A DNA stretch of 64,000 nucleotides from CAYPHJ01 sp964410485. Lineage in GTDB: Bacteria > Desulfobacterota > Binatia > UBA9968. The notes beneath the pieces were generated by a model that ran no database searches, was not told the origin of the DNA, and saw nothing but the letters and a program-made list of their open reading frames with translations. The translations under genes and the position numbers were made by a program. The DNA is taken from assembly GCA_964410485.1 (NCBI GenBank), contig CAYPHJ010000012.1, positions 1 through 64,000 of the forward strand. Reading direction: 5' to 3'. Positions 24,934 through 34,198 of this stretch are shown in pieces; positions within the stretch are counted from its first letter, which is position 1, and every line of letters begins with the position of its first letter.

Positions 24934-26006
24934 CCTTGCAAGATATTCGGGTCAGCTACGATGAAGTTACGGTTCTTCAGCTTTCCTCCTTAGCTGTCCA
25001 TACCGCCGAAGTCCTGGCGATCATCGGACCCAATGGGGCGGGAAAGTCTACCTTGCTTCGTCTCATGGGCTTGCTTCAGCAACCGACTGAAGGCAAGGTC
25101 TACTTTCGCGACGAGGAAGTGAAGCAAAAAAATGCTTTAGCGATCAGACGCCGCATGGCCAGCGTTTTTCAGGAACCGTTGCTTTTAAACGGCACGGTTT
25201 ATGATAATGCGGCGGCGGGACTTAAACTGCGCGGGCTTGATCGGCGCACAATTGACCATCGTGTACGCCCCTGGCTGGAGCGTTTGGGCATCGGTCACCT
25301 GGCCAGAAGGCAAGCGCGGAGCCTTTCCGGAGGTGAAGCCCAACGAACCAGCCTCGCTCGAGCGCTGGCGTTGGACCCTGAGCTTCTTCTATTGGATGAA
25401 CCGTTTTCCGCCCTCGATCCTCCCACGCGTGAAGAGCTCCTTATCGACCTTGAGAAAATTCTACGCGAGACAGCCGTCACCACCGTGTTCGTAACTCACG
25501 ACCGTGACGAGGCGTTGATATTTGGACACCGAGTGGCGGTGTTGATTGGTGGCGGGCTCCTTCAGATGGGGGCTGCGCCTGAGGTCTTCGCTCACCCGGT
25601 GGACGAGCAGGTGGCCAAATTTGTCGGCCTAGAAACCAGGATTTCCGCAGTCGTAGAGTCGGCTACAGGAGAACTGGCCCGGCTCCGCTTTGGCGCAAGC
25701 TATGTGGTGGTGCCTGGTCATTTACAGCCCGGCGAGCGGGTGCTTCTCTGCCTTCGTCCCGAAGATATTGCGCTGAGCCCGCCTGAAAAATTAGAATTGC
25801 GATCGAACTCAAAAAACCGGCTCGCGGGCAAGGTGGTAAAAATCCTGCCCTGGGGCGCGCACTACAGAGTGGCTTTGGAATGTGGCGGAACCCGCATGAT
25901 CTCGTTGGTGAGCCGGCCGTCGTTCGCCGAACTCAGGCTTCGAGAGGGCGAAGATGTCGTCGCCATTTTCAAGCCCGCGGCAGCTCACGTGATCAGACAA
26001 GGTTAA
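24915..26006 (+). CDS. tupC: tungstate ABC transporter ATP-binding protein TupC
   Basis: A 363-residue ATPase with GPNGAGKST (Walker A), LSGGEAQR (signature), LLLLDEPFSALD (Walker B) and the H-loop in FVTHD. The last 120 residues form a TOBE/Mop-like beta domain that in related transporters senses the oxyanion. It overlaps tupB. Its TAA stop overlaps the stop of the convergent FG-GAP gene. Confidence 0.92.
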   Translation: MDEALLTLQDIRVSYDEVTVLQLSSLAVHTAEVLAIIGPNGAGKSTLLRLMGLLQQPTEGKVYFRDEEVKQKNALAIRRRMASVFQEPLLLNGTVYDNAAAGLKLRGLDRRTIDHRVRPWLERLGIGHLARRQARSLSGGEAQRTSLARALALDPELLLLDEPFSALDPPTREELLIDLEKILRETAVTTVFVTHDRDEALIFGHRVAVLIGGGLLQMGAAPEVFAHPVDEQVAKFVGLETRISAVVESATGELARLRFGASYVVVPGHLQPGERVLLCLRPEDIALSPPEKLELRSNSKNRLAGKVVKILPWGAHYRVALECGGTRMISLVSRPSFAELRLREGEDVVAIFKPAAAHVIRQG

Positions 26007-27169
26007 AATTTCGTGTTTAGTGCCTCCGTTGTCGGTAATACTTCCGTTCTCGTTGTCGAGTTAAAAGTTTGAAAATTCCCCTTGCCATCCCCTTTGAGAA
26101 GAATCACTCTATGGGAGGTGGCCGACACGAGCGCGAGATCGATTCGTTTATCGTTGTCGAAATCAGCGGCAGCCACTGCAATGATATCCTCGCCGATCTT
26201 GATTGGGGGACTCACCGAGAATCCGCCTTTGCCGTCGCCAAGCAGGATGTGGAGATCCCTCGAGCTCCGGTTGCTGACGACCAGATCGAGTCGGCCGTCT
26301 CCGTTAAAGTCGGCCGTAGCCAGCCCGTGCGGGTTGAGCCCCACCGGGTATCGCGCTTTTTTCTCCAGGCGGCCCGTACCGTCCCCTAGCAGAACTTCGA
26401 CCGCGTCTTCCCCGGCAACCGTTACCGCTACATCGACATGCCCGTCGCCGTTGAAGTCACCAAACGCCTGGTAGTGCGGAAACCTTCCCACCGCCACTGC
26501 AATCGGTGCACGGAATGTCCCATCACCATTGCCAAGCAGCACCGACAGGGTGTGGGCACCTAAGCTGCCAACCACCAAATCCACCCGACCATTTCTGTTT
26601 AAATCCGTCTTTGAAAGAATATGCGCCCCGCGGCCAACCGGATACGATTGCGCCACTCGCATCTTGCCTTGCCCTTGATTCAACAAAACAACCACTGCGG
26701 ATTTCCCCGCCTGGGCCACGGCAAGGTCAGGGTGTCCGTCGCGGTTGAAATCGCCCGCCACGACTGAAACCGGGCCATGAATGTCTTCAATATCCTGCCT
26801 CCGATCAAAGCCGCCTTTTCCATTTCCGAAATAGATCGTTAAACTTCCACCACCTGTGTTGGTTGTGATGAAATCCATTTCACCGTCTTTGTCGAGATCC
26901 GCCACTTCGATCCAAGTGGGCCCCTGCCCGACATCATAGGAATGATTCGAAAGAAATCCCCCATTTCCATCACCCAGAAGTATCACTGCCTTGCGCTCGG
27001 CCGAGGCCGGGACCGCAATGTCAGGATTGCCATTCCTGTTGAGATCAGCCACAGCAATGCTATGGGGAAACAAACCTGCCCTCTCCCCCACATCGGCTCT
27101 CAAGAGGGATACGACGATCAAGCCGATGGCGGCGGCAACTGCAAACGGCAGGGCTCTCGACAGCTGCAT
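26003..27169 (-). CDS. secreted FG-GAP/VCBS repeat protein
   Basis: A 388-residue exported protein with an N-terminal hydrophobic signal and about ten FG-GAP/VCBS blades, each with a calcium-binding DxNxDGxxD-like loop (for example DLNRNGNPD, DFNGDGHVD). This is an integrin-like beta-propeller. The ATG at 27169 is chosen because AAGGAG lies about ten bases upstream. It is the last gene of the formate dehydrogenase gene group, 43 nt after the cytochrome, though a link to formate oxidation is not evident. Confidence 0.87.
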   Translation of the reverse strand: MQLSRALPFAVAAAIGLIVVSLLRADVGERAGLFPHSIAVADLNRNGNPDIAVPASAERKAVILLGDGNGGFLSNHSYDVGQGPTWIEVADLDKDGEMDFITTNTGGGSLTIYFGNGKGGFDRRQDIEDIHGPVSVVAGDFNRDGHPDLAVAQAGKSAVVVLLNQGQGKMRVAQSYPVGRGAHILSKTDLNRNGRVDLVVGSLGAHTLSVLLGNGDGTFRAPIAVAVGRFPHYQAFGDFNGDGHVDVAVTVAGEDAVEVLLGDGTGRLEKKARYPVGLNPHGLATADFNGDGRLDLVVSNRSSRDLHILLGDGKGGFSVSPPIKIGEDIIAVAAADFDNDKRIDLALVSATSHRVILLKGDGKGNFQTFNSTTRTEVLPTTEALNTKF

Positions 27170-27212
27170 GAAATGTCTCTCCTTGTTGAAAGAGGAAAGA
27201 AGACGCAAAACT

Positions 27213-27563
27213 CTACTTGTGTTGGAGTGACCGGAGATAGGCAACAATATCTTTGAGCTCCTGCTCTGACATGTTGAAACCGAACGCGGGCATGAAGCGC
27301 GTGCGACCTACAGCTTCACCGCCATCCCGAATCAGCTTGAAAAGGTAGTCGTCGGAGCGTTGCGGGAGGACTTCGAGAAGGTTCGGCACCGGCACAGGAG
27401 GTCGATCGACCTTAGTGGCCCAGTCCCAGCCCTGTCCATGAGATCCATGACAGAGAACGCAACGCTCCTGGTAGAGTTCCTGACCCTGGCCTGGGTTTCC
27501 ACCCCAGGTCTGCACTGGAGTGGACAAAAGCACGACCACAACAGCACAAACAAAGAGGGACAT
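27213..27563 (-). CDS. mono-heme c-type cytochrome
   Basis: A 116-residue periplasmic cytochrome with a signal peptide and one CVLCH heme-binding motif. FMPAFG near the C-terminus holds the probable axial methionine. It starts seven bases after the NrfD-like gene and is probably an electron carrier for, or an output of, the formate dehydrogenase complex. Confidence 0.9.
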   Translation of the reverse strand: MSLFVCAVVVVLLSTPVQTWGGNPGQGQELYQERCVLCHGSHGQGWDWATKVDRPPVPVPNLLEVLPQRSDDYLFKLIRDGGEAVGRTRFMPAFGFNMSEQELKDIVAYLRSLQHK

Positions 27564-27569
27564 CGTCCC

Positions 27570-28577
27570 TCAGCCCCAAAGAAAAGTTGTAGGTGCTTCG
27601 GAAATCGGAATCTCGAGAGGCGCGCTCATTTCACCGCCCCAGACGATCACGAAGCGAAGGATCACACCTCCAATCAGGATGAGGGCGAATTTAGTCGTCG
27701 CCACGGCTTTAAACCACGGTCGCTCGAACAATCCGGTCGCAAACTCTACCGCGCTGATAAAGAGCGGAATGGCAAGTCCTGTGGCGATCACTCCCCACCA
27801 AAACCAGGGAGCCAGGGCTCCTTGGGTCACGTATTCGTAGGCCTGCTCAGCCCCCCTCGGAGGAATAACGCGCCCGAATGCCGTGTGTTCGGCGCCTCCC
27901 GCTTTCAAGTGGGTCATAAAGGCGTAGATCTCATATAACTCGAAAAGAATAAAGACCACTACAGCCACACTCAGCCAGCGGATGATCACTCGAGGATCCG
28001 GATCCTCACCTCTTTGTCGCAGAAAAGGCCATGCGAAGAGAAGAACCAGCCCGGCGGCTGCCAAACCGGTGGTTAATCCCGAATTGAGAAAAATCCGGGG
28101 CAAATACTGCGGCGACCACAAAGGAACAAAACCCGCATTGCTAAGAAGCCAACCTGTATAGAGCGCCATTGTCCCGATCAGAGGCAAAGCGATGATTCCA
28201 ATAAGCCTGCGCAGAATCGGCCCAACTCCGAAATACCAGAGAGCGGCATAAAGAACCACGACAGGACTTGCGATGCCCACAATCCATCCGCCCCAGGTCA
28301 TCCAGGAGTCCCGGTTCGTGAAATACAAGGGAAAGGCCAGTCCTCGCTCAGGCTTGCCCAAATGGATTGTGAGAAAGAGACCTGCCAGGGCAAGCGTTAC
28401 GACTCCTGCATAGGCGGCCACTTTTGAGAGGGGCTGGAAGCGGTTCGATCGGATCGAAACCAGGTCTGCAAGAACAGCGACAATAACGATCCCTGCGGTC
28501 AGCCCGCCGAAAAAAAGATATAACGGAACAAAGGCTCCTTCACTCCACTTGGCCTGCCATATAACGAACGGTTCCAT
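27570..28577 (-). CDS. NrfD/PsrC-family membrane subunit
   Basis: A 335-residue polytopic membrane protein with about nine hydrophobic helices, matching NrfD/PsrC subunits that pass electrons between periplasmic Fe-S subunits and the quinone pool. GGAGGGG precedes the ATG by five bases. It lies between the four-cluster ferredoxin subunit and the cytochrome. It takes the place of the cytochrome b subunit (FdnI) of the E. coli-type enzyme. Confidence 0.88.
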   Translation of the reverse strand: MEPFVIWQAKWSEGAFVPLYLFFGGLTAGIVIVAVLADLVSIRSNRFQPLSKVAAYAGVVTLALAGLFLTIHLGKPERGLAFPLYFTNRDSWMTWGGWIVGIASPVVVLYAALWYFGVGPILRRLIGIIALPLIGTMALYTGWLLSNAGFVPLWSPQYLPRIFLNSGLTTGLAAAGLVLLFAWPFLRQRGEDPDPRVIIRWLSVAVVVFILFELYEIYAFMTHLKAGGAEHTAFGRVIPPRGAEQAYEYVTQGALAPWFWWGVIATGLAIPLFISAVEFATGLFERPWFKAVATTKFALILIGGVILRFVIVWGGEMSAPLEIPISEAPTTFLWG

Positions 28578-28594
28578 CGCTCCCCTCCGTCAAT

Positions 28595-28675
28595 GAATCC
28601 TCACCGGACTACGGTCTCCAGTCCTCTTCACTCCGATCGGTCTCCGGTCGTCGGTCTTCGGTCTGCGGTCGTCCC
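28595..28675. repeat. CGGTCTCCGGTC spacer repeat inside the fdh operon
   Basis: Iterated CGGTCTCCAGTC/CGGTCGTCGGTC words fill the gap between the NrfD-like gene and the Fe-S subunit gene. The complementary pattern GACCGGAGACCGAGGACCG recurs at about 60415-60485. Confidence 0.6.
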
Positions 28676-29328
28676 TAAATGGACTGTTTATATGCCGTGT
28701 TCCAGCCCCAGGCGCCCTCTCCGTAGCCTCTGGTCCCCACTCGCTGCCGAACCACTGTTTCAATCTCTTCGGATTCGCCGGCTATCAGAGCCTTCGTCGC
28801 GCAAACCGATGCGCACATCGGTAGCTTGCCTTCCGCGATCCTGTTTGAGCCGTAAAGACGTCGCTCGCGCTCCGAAAACGCAACCTCAGGACCGCCCGCG
28901 CAATACGTGCACTTATCCATGACGCCCCGGGCGCCGAAAGGCGAAGTCTTGGGGAATTGCGGCGCGCCGAACGGGCAGGCATAGAGGCAATAGCCGCAAC
29001 CGATGCAGGTCTCTTTGTTCAGCCCCACGATGCCGTCGGGCCTGTGATAGAGGGCATCGACGGGACAGACGGCCACGCAGGGCGCCGTGGTGCAATGCAT
29101 GCACGGAACGGCGACATTGCTTTCGCCGGGCTCTCCGATCTTCACCGAAACAACGCGGATTCGAGCAACTCCCGGCGGAACGCCGTTTTCGTTCTTGCAA
29201 GCTACTTCACAACCCCCGCATTCGATGCAGCGCCGGACGTCGATGTAGAACTTCATGCGGGGCTTCTCCGATTTACCTGGAGATGTAATCACTTCTCTTG
29301 GGGACATTGCGCTCTGTGCCTGTGCCAT
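28675..29328 (-). CDS. formate dehydrogenase four-cluster ferredoxin subunit
   Basis: A 217-residue electron-transfer subunit of the DMSO-reductase type. Sixteen-cysteine-like ferredoxin motifs are visible (CIECGGCEVAC, CMHCTTAPCVAVC, CIGCGYCLYAC and CTYC...CASVC), enough for four [4Fe-4S] clusters. It has no Tat signal, so it would be carried across the membrane with the catalytic subunit. AAGGAGGA precedes the ATG. It starts 17 nt after the catalytic gene. Confidence 0.9.
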   Translation of the reverse strand: MAQAQSAMSPREVITSPGKSEKPRMKFYIDVRRCIECGGCEVACKNENGVPPGVARIRVVSVKIGEPGESNVAVPCMHCTTAPCVAVCPVDALYHRPDGIVGLNKETCIGCGYCLYACPFGAPQFPKTSPFGARGVMDKCTYCAGGPEVAFSERERRLYGSNRIAEGKLPMCASVCATKALIAGESEEIETVVRQRVGTRGYGEGAWGWNTAYKQSI

Positions 29329-29345
29329 GATCTGTCCTCCTTGGA

Positions 29346-32177
29346 TTACGCCTTCCTGATCCGACAGAGAGTGGTCTTCGTCTCTTGCATCTGCGTCAGC
29401 CTGTCGTAGCCATATGTCGTTACCGTATTCGCCGACTCACCGATGACGTATGGCCCGGTGCCTTCTGGGAACTTGTGCGCCAGCGATCTGCCCTCGAACA
29501 CGCCGGCAAAGTGCAACGGCAGGAACACCGTATCCGGACCAACGCGCTTCGTGACCCTCACTTTGACTTTGATGCGGCTCGGCCGTTCGTCCATATCTTC
29601 CGGCGTCTCGACCCAGACCCAGTCACCGTGGCGCAACCGGTACTCCTCAGCCATTTTGGGATTCACCTCCACGAACATCTCAGGGTTGAGCTCTGATAAC
29701 CATATGGAGGCGCGCTCTTGGGTGCCGCCACCCTCGAACTCCACGAATCGCCCGGTCGTCAGGATAATCGGGTAGTTCTTTACCCAATCGGGCTTCTGCA
29801 TACTCTTGTAGGGCTGGGGCACGCGGTAGTGTTCTTTGACATCGTCATAGGTTGGCCACTTCACGATCAGATCCGGCCTGGGACTATGAATCGGCTCGCG
29901 ATGGATCGGCAGCGGGTCGGGGATGTTCCATGAGTTGAATCTTGCGCGGCCATTCCCATAGGGGCTTCGTCCCTCGGCCAAGGCCTGTTTGATAGCCCCT
30001 AGCGTTAGATCGAGAGCGTATTCCTTCTGCGCCGGGTACCCCGCTTTTGGGCCGCCGGGTGGGGCGGATCCCTCTGCTGCCATCAAGCTGCGCCCATCGG
30101 GTGCCTTGAGTCCCCAGACCGCGCGGAAGCCACAGCCTCCCTCCGAAGCTGGTATGTCGTTACGGTACAAAATCGGGGTCCCAGGATGCTTATCCGTCCA
30201 GCATGGCCACGGAAGCCCCCACTGCTCTCCCTCCGCCGGGCCACTCATCGCCTTCTTCGTCCTGATGTCAAACACATGAGCCCACTGCTGCTGGCGCTTG
30301 AGGCGCTCCGGTGTGTGGCCCACATAGCCGATCGAGAGCGCGCCAGCGTTGATCTCGCGCAGTACATCATCCATTGTCTCCTCAGAAAACTCTTTGATTT
30401 CCTTGACGTTCGCCGGAATGCCGCGCCAGCCGCCTCTCATGTTATGGGTGAACTCTTTTCTGAAGCCGAGCCGCTCGGCGAGATCGACCATGATCGCAAT
30501 GTCGGTTCGGGCCTCCCACACGGGCGCCACGATCCGCTGCCGATACTGGTTGTCGCGGTTAGTGTTGACCGCGGATCCCCACTGCTCGTAGTTGGTCGCT
30601 GCAGGGAGGATATAGATTCCGTCCTTGCGGTCAGGCAGGACCGCGGTGTTGGTCACAAACGGGTCAACGTCAACGATCAGCTCGACCTTCTCCAACGCCT
30701 GCTTTACTCGGTCCATCTGCTGCATGGCATTGGTCGAGTGACCCCAGAACATGACGGCTTTGACATTGACATCCTGGCCAAGCTGTTTGGCATCAAGAAG
30801 AACGCCCTCATACCACCGGGCTACAGTAAAACCCGGCTTTTCCATCATCTGTTTGTTCTTGAACCGGGAAAGGACCCACTCGTATGGAACATTCCAGACC
30901 GTTGACCAATGCTTCCAAGCCCCTTCTCCGATTCCATAATAGCCGGGCAAGGTCTCCGGGCCGCCGCCGATGTCGGTCACGCCCTGAATCGAGTCATGCC
31001 CGCGAAATACGTCGCAGCCGCCGCCCGGCACCCCCATGTTGCCAAGGACCATCTGCAGATGGCAGAACGTCCGCACGATGCCGGTGCCGTGGCTGTGTTG
31101 GGTTCCGCCCATTGCCCAGATGACAGTGCCGGGACGGTTTTGCGCCATCGTCTTGGCTACCCATTCGAGGTCCGCCTTGGACACACCGGTGACATCAGCG
31201 ACTGTATCTGGATCGTACTTGGCGATCTCGGCCTTGAACTCCTCAAAGCCGTAAGTCCGCTCTTCAATAAACTTCTTGTCCTCCCAGCCGTTGGCCAGGA
31301 TAATATTGACTAGACCATAGACGAACGCGACGTCGCTGCCCGAGCGCAGCCGTACGTACTTCTGGGCAAAGGCAGACGTTTTGGTGAAGCGGGGATCCAC
31401 TGAAATGACGATTGCCTTGTTCACCTCCTTCGCCGTCAGAATGTGCTGCATAGAGATCGGATGATTCTCCGCCGGATTCATCCCGATAATCATGATGCTC
31501 CGACTGTTGCGGATATCGTTCTGGTGATTCGTCATTGCGCCGTAACCGAATACGTTGGCCAGACCGGCCACAGTGGTGGAGTGTCATATCCGTGCCTGGA
31601 AATCGCAGTTGTTGGTCCCCCACATGGCCGCCCATTTGCGGATCGCGTACCCGTTCTCGTTCGACTGGTGGGCGGAGAAGTTGATATGCAGAGCATCAGG
31701 GCCATACTTTTGGCGGATCTCCAACATTTTGGCGCTGATCTCGGTGAGCGCCTGGTCCCAACTAAGACGGCGCCACTTGCCCGCCTCGAGCTTCATCGGA
31801 TAGCGGAGACGCTTTTCGCTGATGACCCCGGAGCGAGCGGCGGCGCCTTTCGAGCAGAGGCTCCCCTGGTTGATGGGATGCTCGAACCAGGGCTCCTGGC
31901 TCACCCAGACACCGTTCTGGACCTCGCCAATGAGCCCGCAGCCAACCGCGCACTTGGTGCAGCTGGTTTTGTACTGATCGAGCTTGGGCGGCTGGGGCTG
32001 AGCCTGTGCTTGTGCCTCTTTAACCAGTGATGGGCCGGATAGCGCGTACAGGCCCAAGCCGAGGCCACCAAGGCCGGCGGCGCGCAAAAAGTTACGCCGA
32101 TTGGTTTGAGGAATCAGTGCCGCGATCGACCCTGAGGAATCGTAGCCATTGTTCCCATCTGTGCGAATAAGCTTCAT
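29346..32177 (-). CDS. selenocysteine-containing formate dehydrogenase catalytic subunit
   Basis: A molybdo/tungstopterin oxidoreductase of 943 residues read through an in-frame UGA at 31584-31586, residue 198. The surrounding ARI-U-HSTTVAGL matches the Sec site of FdnG-type formate dehydrogenases, whose Sec lies at almost the same position. A twin-arginine signal (RRNFLR, 27-32) directs export. Cys73, Cys76, Cys80 and Cys108 bind the proximal [4Fe-4S] cluster. The C-terminal third is the dinucleotide-binding domain. The ATG at 32177 has AAGGAGG upstream. Without recoding it would look like two genes. Molybdenum or tungsten cannot be distinguished, but the adjacent tungstate importer favours tungsten. 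Confidence 0.94.
31556..31586 (-). promoter_or_regulatory. UGA codon plus bacterial SECIS hairpin
   Basis: On the mRNA strand UGA is followed after 13 nt by a perfect five-base-pair stem, UGGCC/GGCCA, closing the loop GGUCU. The E. coli fdhF SECIS has the same GGUCU apical sequence at a similar distance, where SelB binds. This supports selenocysteine insertion over termination. Confidence 0.88.
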
Positions 32178-32187
32178 GGCCGCCTCC

Positions 32188-32403
32188 TTATCGGTAAAGC
32201 GTTCTATAGTACCGCTCTGCTTCTTCGGTGCGGCGGTACAGAATCGGACCCGTATTGGGCGGGATTCGCTCTTGCTCCTGGGTACCCTGAGCCCTCGGTC
32301 TTCTCGGACCCAAAAGCAACGCCCCCACGCCCGCCACGCTTGCCAGAAGAGTGCCTATAAAACGGCGTCGTGGCTGTTTGCCCTGCGATTCATTCAATTC
32401 CAT
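32188..32403 (-). CDS. small Tat-signal protein of the fdh operon
   Basis: A 71-residue protein with RRRFIG followed by a hydrophobic segment ending near ARA-like residues, so it looks like a twin-arginine signal plus a short hydrophilic tail (YRRTEEAERYYRTLYR). GGAGGG precedes the ATG by eight bases. It ends ten bases before the catalytic subunit gene. Similar short Tat proteins occur next to formate dehydrogenases; their role is unclear, perhaps assembly. Confidence 0.75.
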   Translation of the reverse strand: MELNESQGKQPRRRFIGTLLASVAGVGALLLGPRRPRAQGTQEQERIPPNTGPILYRRTEEAERYYRTLYR

Positions 32404-32443
32404 ATCTTTACCCTCCGGTATTAAAGAGAGGTGGAGGGGCGCC

Positions 32444-32692
32444 TTAGCTCACGCACACCAGAGAAGCGCAAGCGCAGGCCCCGTTCGTGTCTTGAGCTCG
32501 GAGTTCCACTTCGACAAAATAGCCTTCCCTCAGGTCTTCCAAGCCCCCTCCCATGGTCCCCATGGTGGTCGGCTCACGAACTTCGATGTTGGCGCCATCT
32601 GGGAAGGTCAAGGTCATCTCCCGATTGTCTTGGGTGGCGATGAGGACTGTTCGGCGGGCCAAATCTATCTTTTTGATCTGGGCTTCGATCAC
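32444..32692 (-). CDS. small hypothetical protein, 82 aa
   Basis: An 82-residue frame starting at GTG 32692 with AAAGGAGGT eight bases upstream, a strong site. Its pattern of alternating hydrophobic residues (AQIKKIDLARRTVLIAT) suggests a small beta-barrel. It ends 40 nt before the small Tat gene and is probably in the fdh operon. No family was recognised. Confidence 0.6.
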   Translation of the reverse strand: MIEAQIKKIDLARRTVLIATQDNREMTLTFPDGANIEVREPTTMGTMGGGLEDLREGYFVEVELRAQDTNGACACASLVCVS

Positions 32693-32837
32693 GGCTTTTA
32701 CCTCCTTTGGCGGGACGACATGCGAGGCAGAAAAACCTGTTGACCTACTCCTGCGCTGCCGCTTATCACCTTCGTCGACCCCTTGTCAAGAACCCTCAGG
32801 GTAGAAGAGTTTCGGGTTCCGAGTTTCGAGCTACGGA

Positions 32838-32890
32838 AGAATGGAGTGTTGGAGTATAGGAGCATTGGAGTAATGGGTTTTTAGAATGCA
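32838..32890. repeat. GGAGTGTTGGAGTATAGGAG spacer repeat
   Basis: A copy of the GGAGTACTGGAG family with the same loop-like word TTTTTAGAATGCATC as the copy at 45228, followed by a degenerate second arm. It lies between the TorD-like gene and the small genes of the fdh cluster. Confidence 0.7.
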
Positions 32891-32948
32891 TCCCGCCGGC
32901 ACTCCTGTATCTCCCCCTACACAGTTTTGAGTCTTGCGGCCTCGGATG

Positions 32949-33674
32949 TCACGAGTAGTCAAAAGTTGGACCTTTCCACATCGGCATCGCTCCATAGAAT
33001 TTTCTGACTTCCTCGAGTGAGGCAATTTTGCTCAAGGCGCCCTCAGGAAAGAACGTTATCTCCAGCTCGAGAAAGCCGCGCAGGATCTTGGCCGTGGCGC
33101 GATAAAAAAATGCCCCCTCAGCTGCTTCCATATCGCGCGCGCAAGTGGGCGCCCAGACAAGAAGGTGTTGTTTGAGGAAATCCGTCTGCAGCTGTAGCCA
33201 GGGTTTTTCCTCCTCAGGCGTGGGAGCCGCTATTTGTTTTCCGATGAGCCAGCGCATCACATACAACTCGAAGGCGAGAAAATCCTCGGGTTCTGTGCAA
33301 TCATCCTTTTTTTCAATACCCGCCGTTTTCAGATCGGCTCTCAACTTTGCCAGTGGTTTGTCGAATAAATTTCCTGTGAAGTAGAACGACTCGTAGGCAT
33401 TGATTTTTGCGCCATGAGGGCCGATAAAAAGCCGCACGTACTCATCCGAGACGATATCGTTCAGTTGCTCCGCCGGTGTTGTCACGAGAAATTCATGCAA
33501 CTCTTCCCAACCTTCGGCGAGAAGAGCGTGCAAGTGCCGGGAAGCATCGATTCTTTCTCTGATCTGCTCGGCCAAGCTGTGCAGCAGTTCGCCCGACGGT
33601 TCCCTCCAGAACAGTGACACAAGAAGGGCATAATAGCCTTGCCGAAATGCGAGCACTTCGCGATCCCCGATCAT
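32949..33674 (-). CDS. TorD/DmsD-family molybdoenzyme chaperone
   Basis: A 241-residue all-helical chaperone of the TorD type, which holds Tat molybdoenzymes until the cofactor is loaded. YVRLFIGPHG and EPEDFLAFELYVMRWL are family-like blocks. The ATG at 33674 shares its A with the stop of the preceding gene (TGATG), a sign of translational coupling. The likely client is the Tat-exported formate dehydrogenase encoded downstream. Confidence 0.82.
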   Translation of the reverse strand: MIGDREVLAFRQGYYALLVSLFWREPSGELLHSLAEQIRERIDASRHLHALLAEGWEELHEFLVTTPAEQLNDIVSDEYVRLFIGPHGAKINAYESFYFTGNLFDKPLAKLRADLKTAGIEKKDDCTEPEDFLAFELYVMRWLIGKQIAAPTPEEEKPWLQLQTDFLKQHLLVWAPTCARDMEAAEGAFFYRATAKILRGFLELEITFFPEGALSKIASLEEVRKFYGAMPMWKGPTFDYS

Positions 33675-34102
33675 CAATTCACTCCCAAGTCCCCCTGGCG
33701 GAGGAGCCTCTCTAAGGCAGTATCGACAAACGATTTGTATTCCAAATCTTCTTCGAGTGCCCGGTCGCCGCTGGCTTTGCGCTCCGCCTCCTCTTCCCCC
33801 AACGCCGCCGTGACTGCTCTTTCAATTGCCGCAAACAGGCTGCCCGCATCGGCGGCGCTTGTTAGAGAGCCAACCTCCGCTTTCCAGCGTGCCAACCATA
33901 TGTGCCGATACCGCCCGCGAGTGGGAAAGTGGCCGACCTCCTCGATGGCCTGCTTTAAATCCATTTCCAGGGTCGTTCGTAGATCCTCGAGCTCACGCCA
34001 TTTCTCCAACGCTACCCAGCGAATAAACGCCGGCCGCACGGTGTCCATGAACGAGCTCGCCTCACTTGTACCCTTGCGTCTTTTTTTTTCTCGCCCTTCC
34101 AT
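33674..34102 (-). CDS. hypothetical protein coupled to the TorD-like gene
   Basis: A 142-residue, highly charged, probably helical protein without cysteines. No family was recognised. It is translationally coupled to the TorD-like chaperone gene and follows the Fe-S hub gene by 96 nt, so an assembly role for formate dehydrogenase is plausible. A later ATG at 34048 is an alternative start. Confidence 0.65.
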   Translation of the reverse strand: MEGREKKRRKGTSEASSFMDTVRPAFIRWVALEKWRELEDLRTTLEMDLKQAIEEVGHFPTRGRYRHIWLARWKAEVGSLTSAADAGSLFAAIERAVTAALGEEEAERKASGDRALEEDLEYKSFVDTALERLLRQGDLGVN

Positions 34103-34198
34103 CTAACTTCGCGCTCGCTTAGCGAGCGGTTCAAATGTTCCAGAGTTCAAGGCTTTCCTATATAACGATCACGCATCACGAACACGAGCACGATTCGG

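Noticed and set aside
29346..32177. Formate dehydrogenase alpha as two separate or frameshifted genes
   Set aside because: Both halves are in the same frame, the only interruption is a UGA at the exact Sec position, and a GGUCU-loop hairpin follows it.
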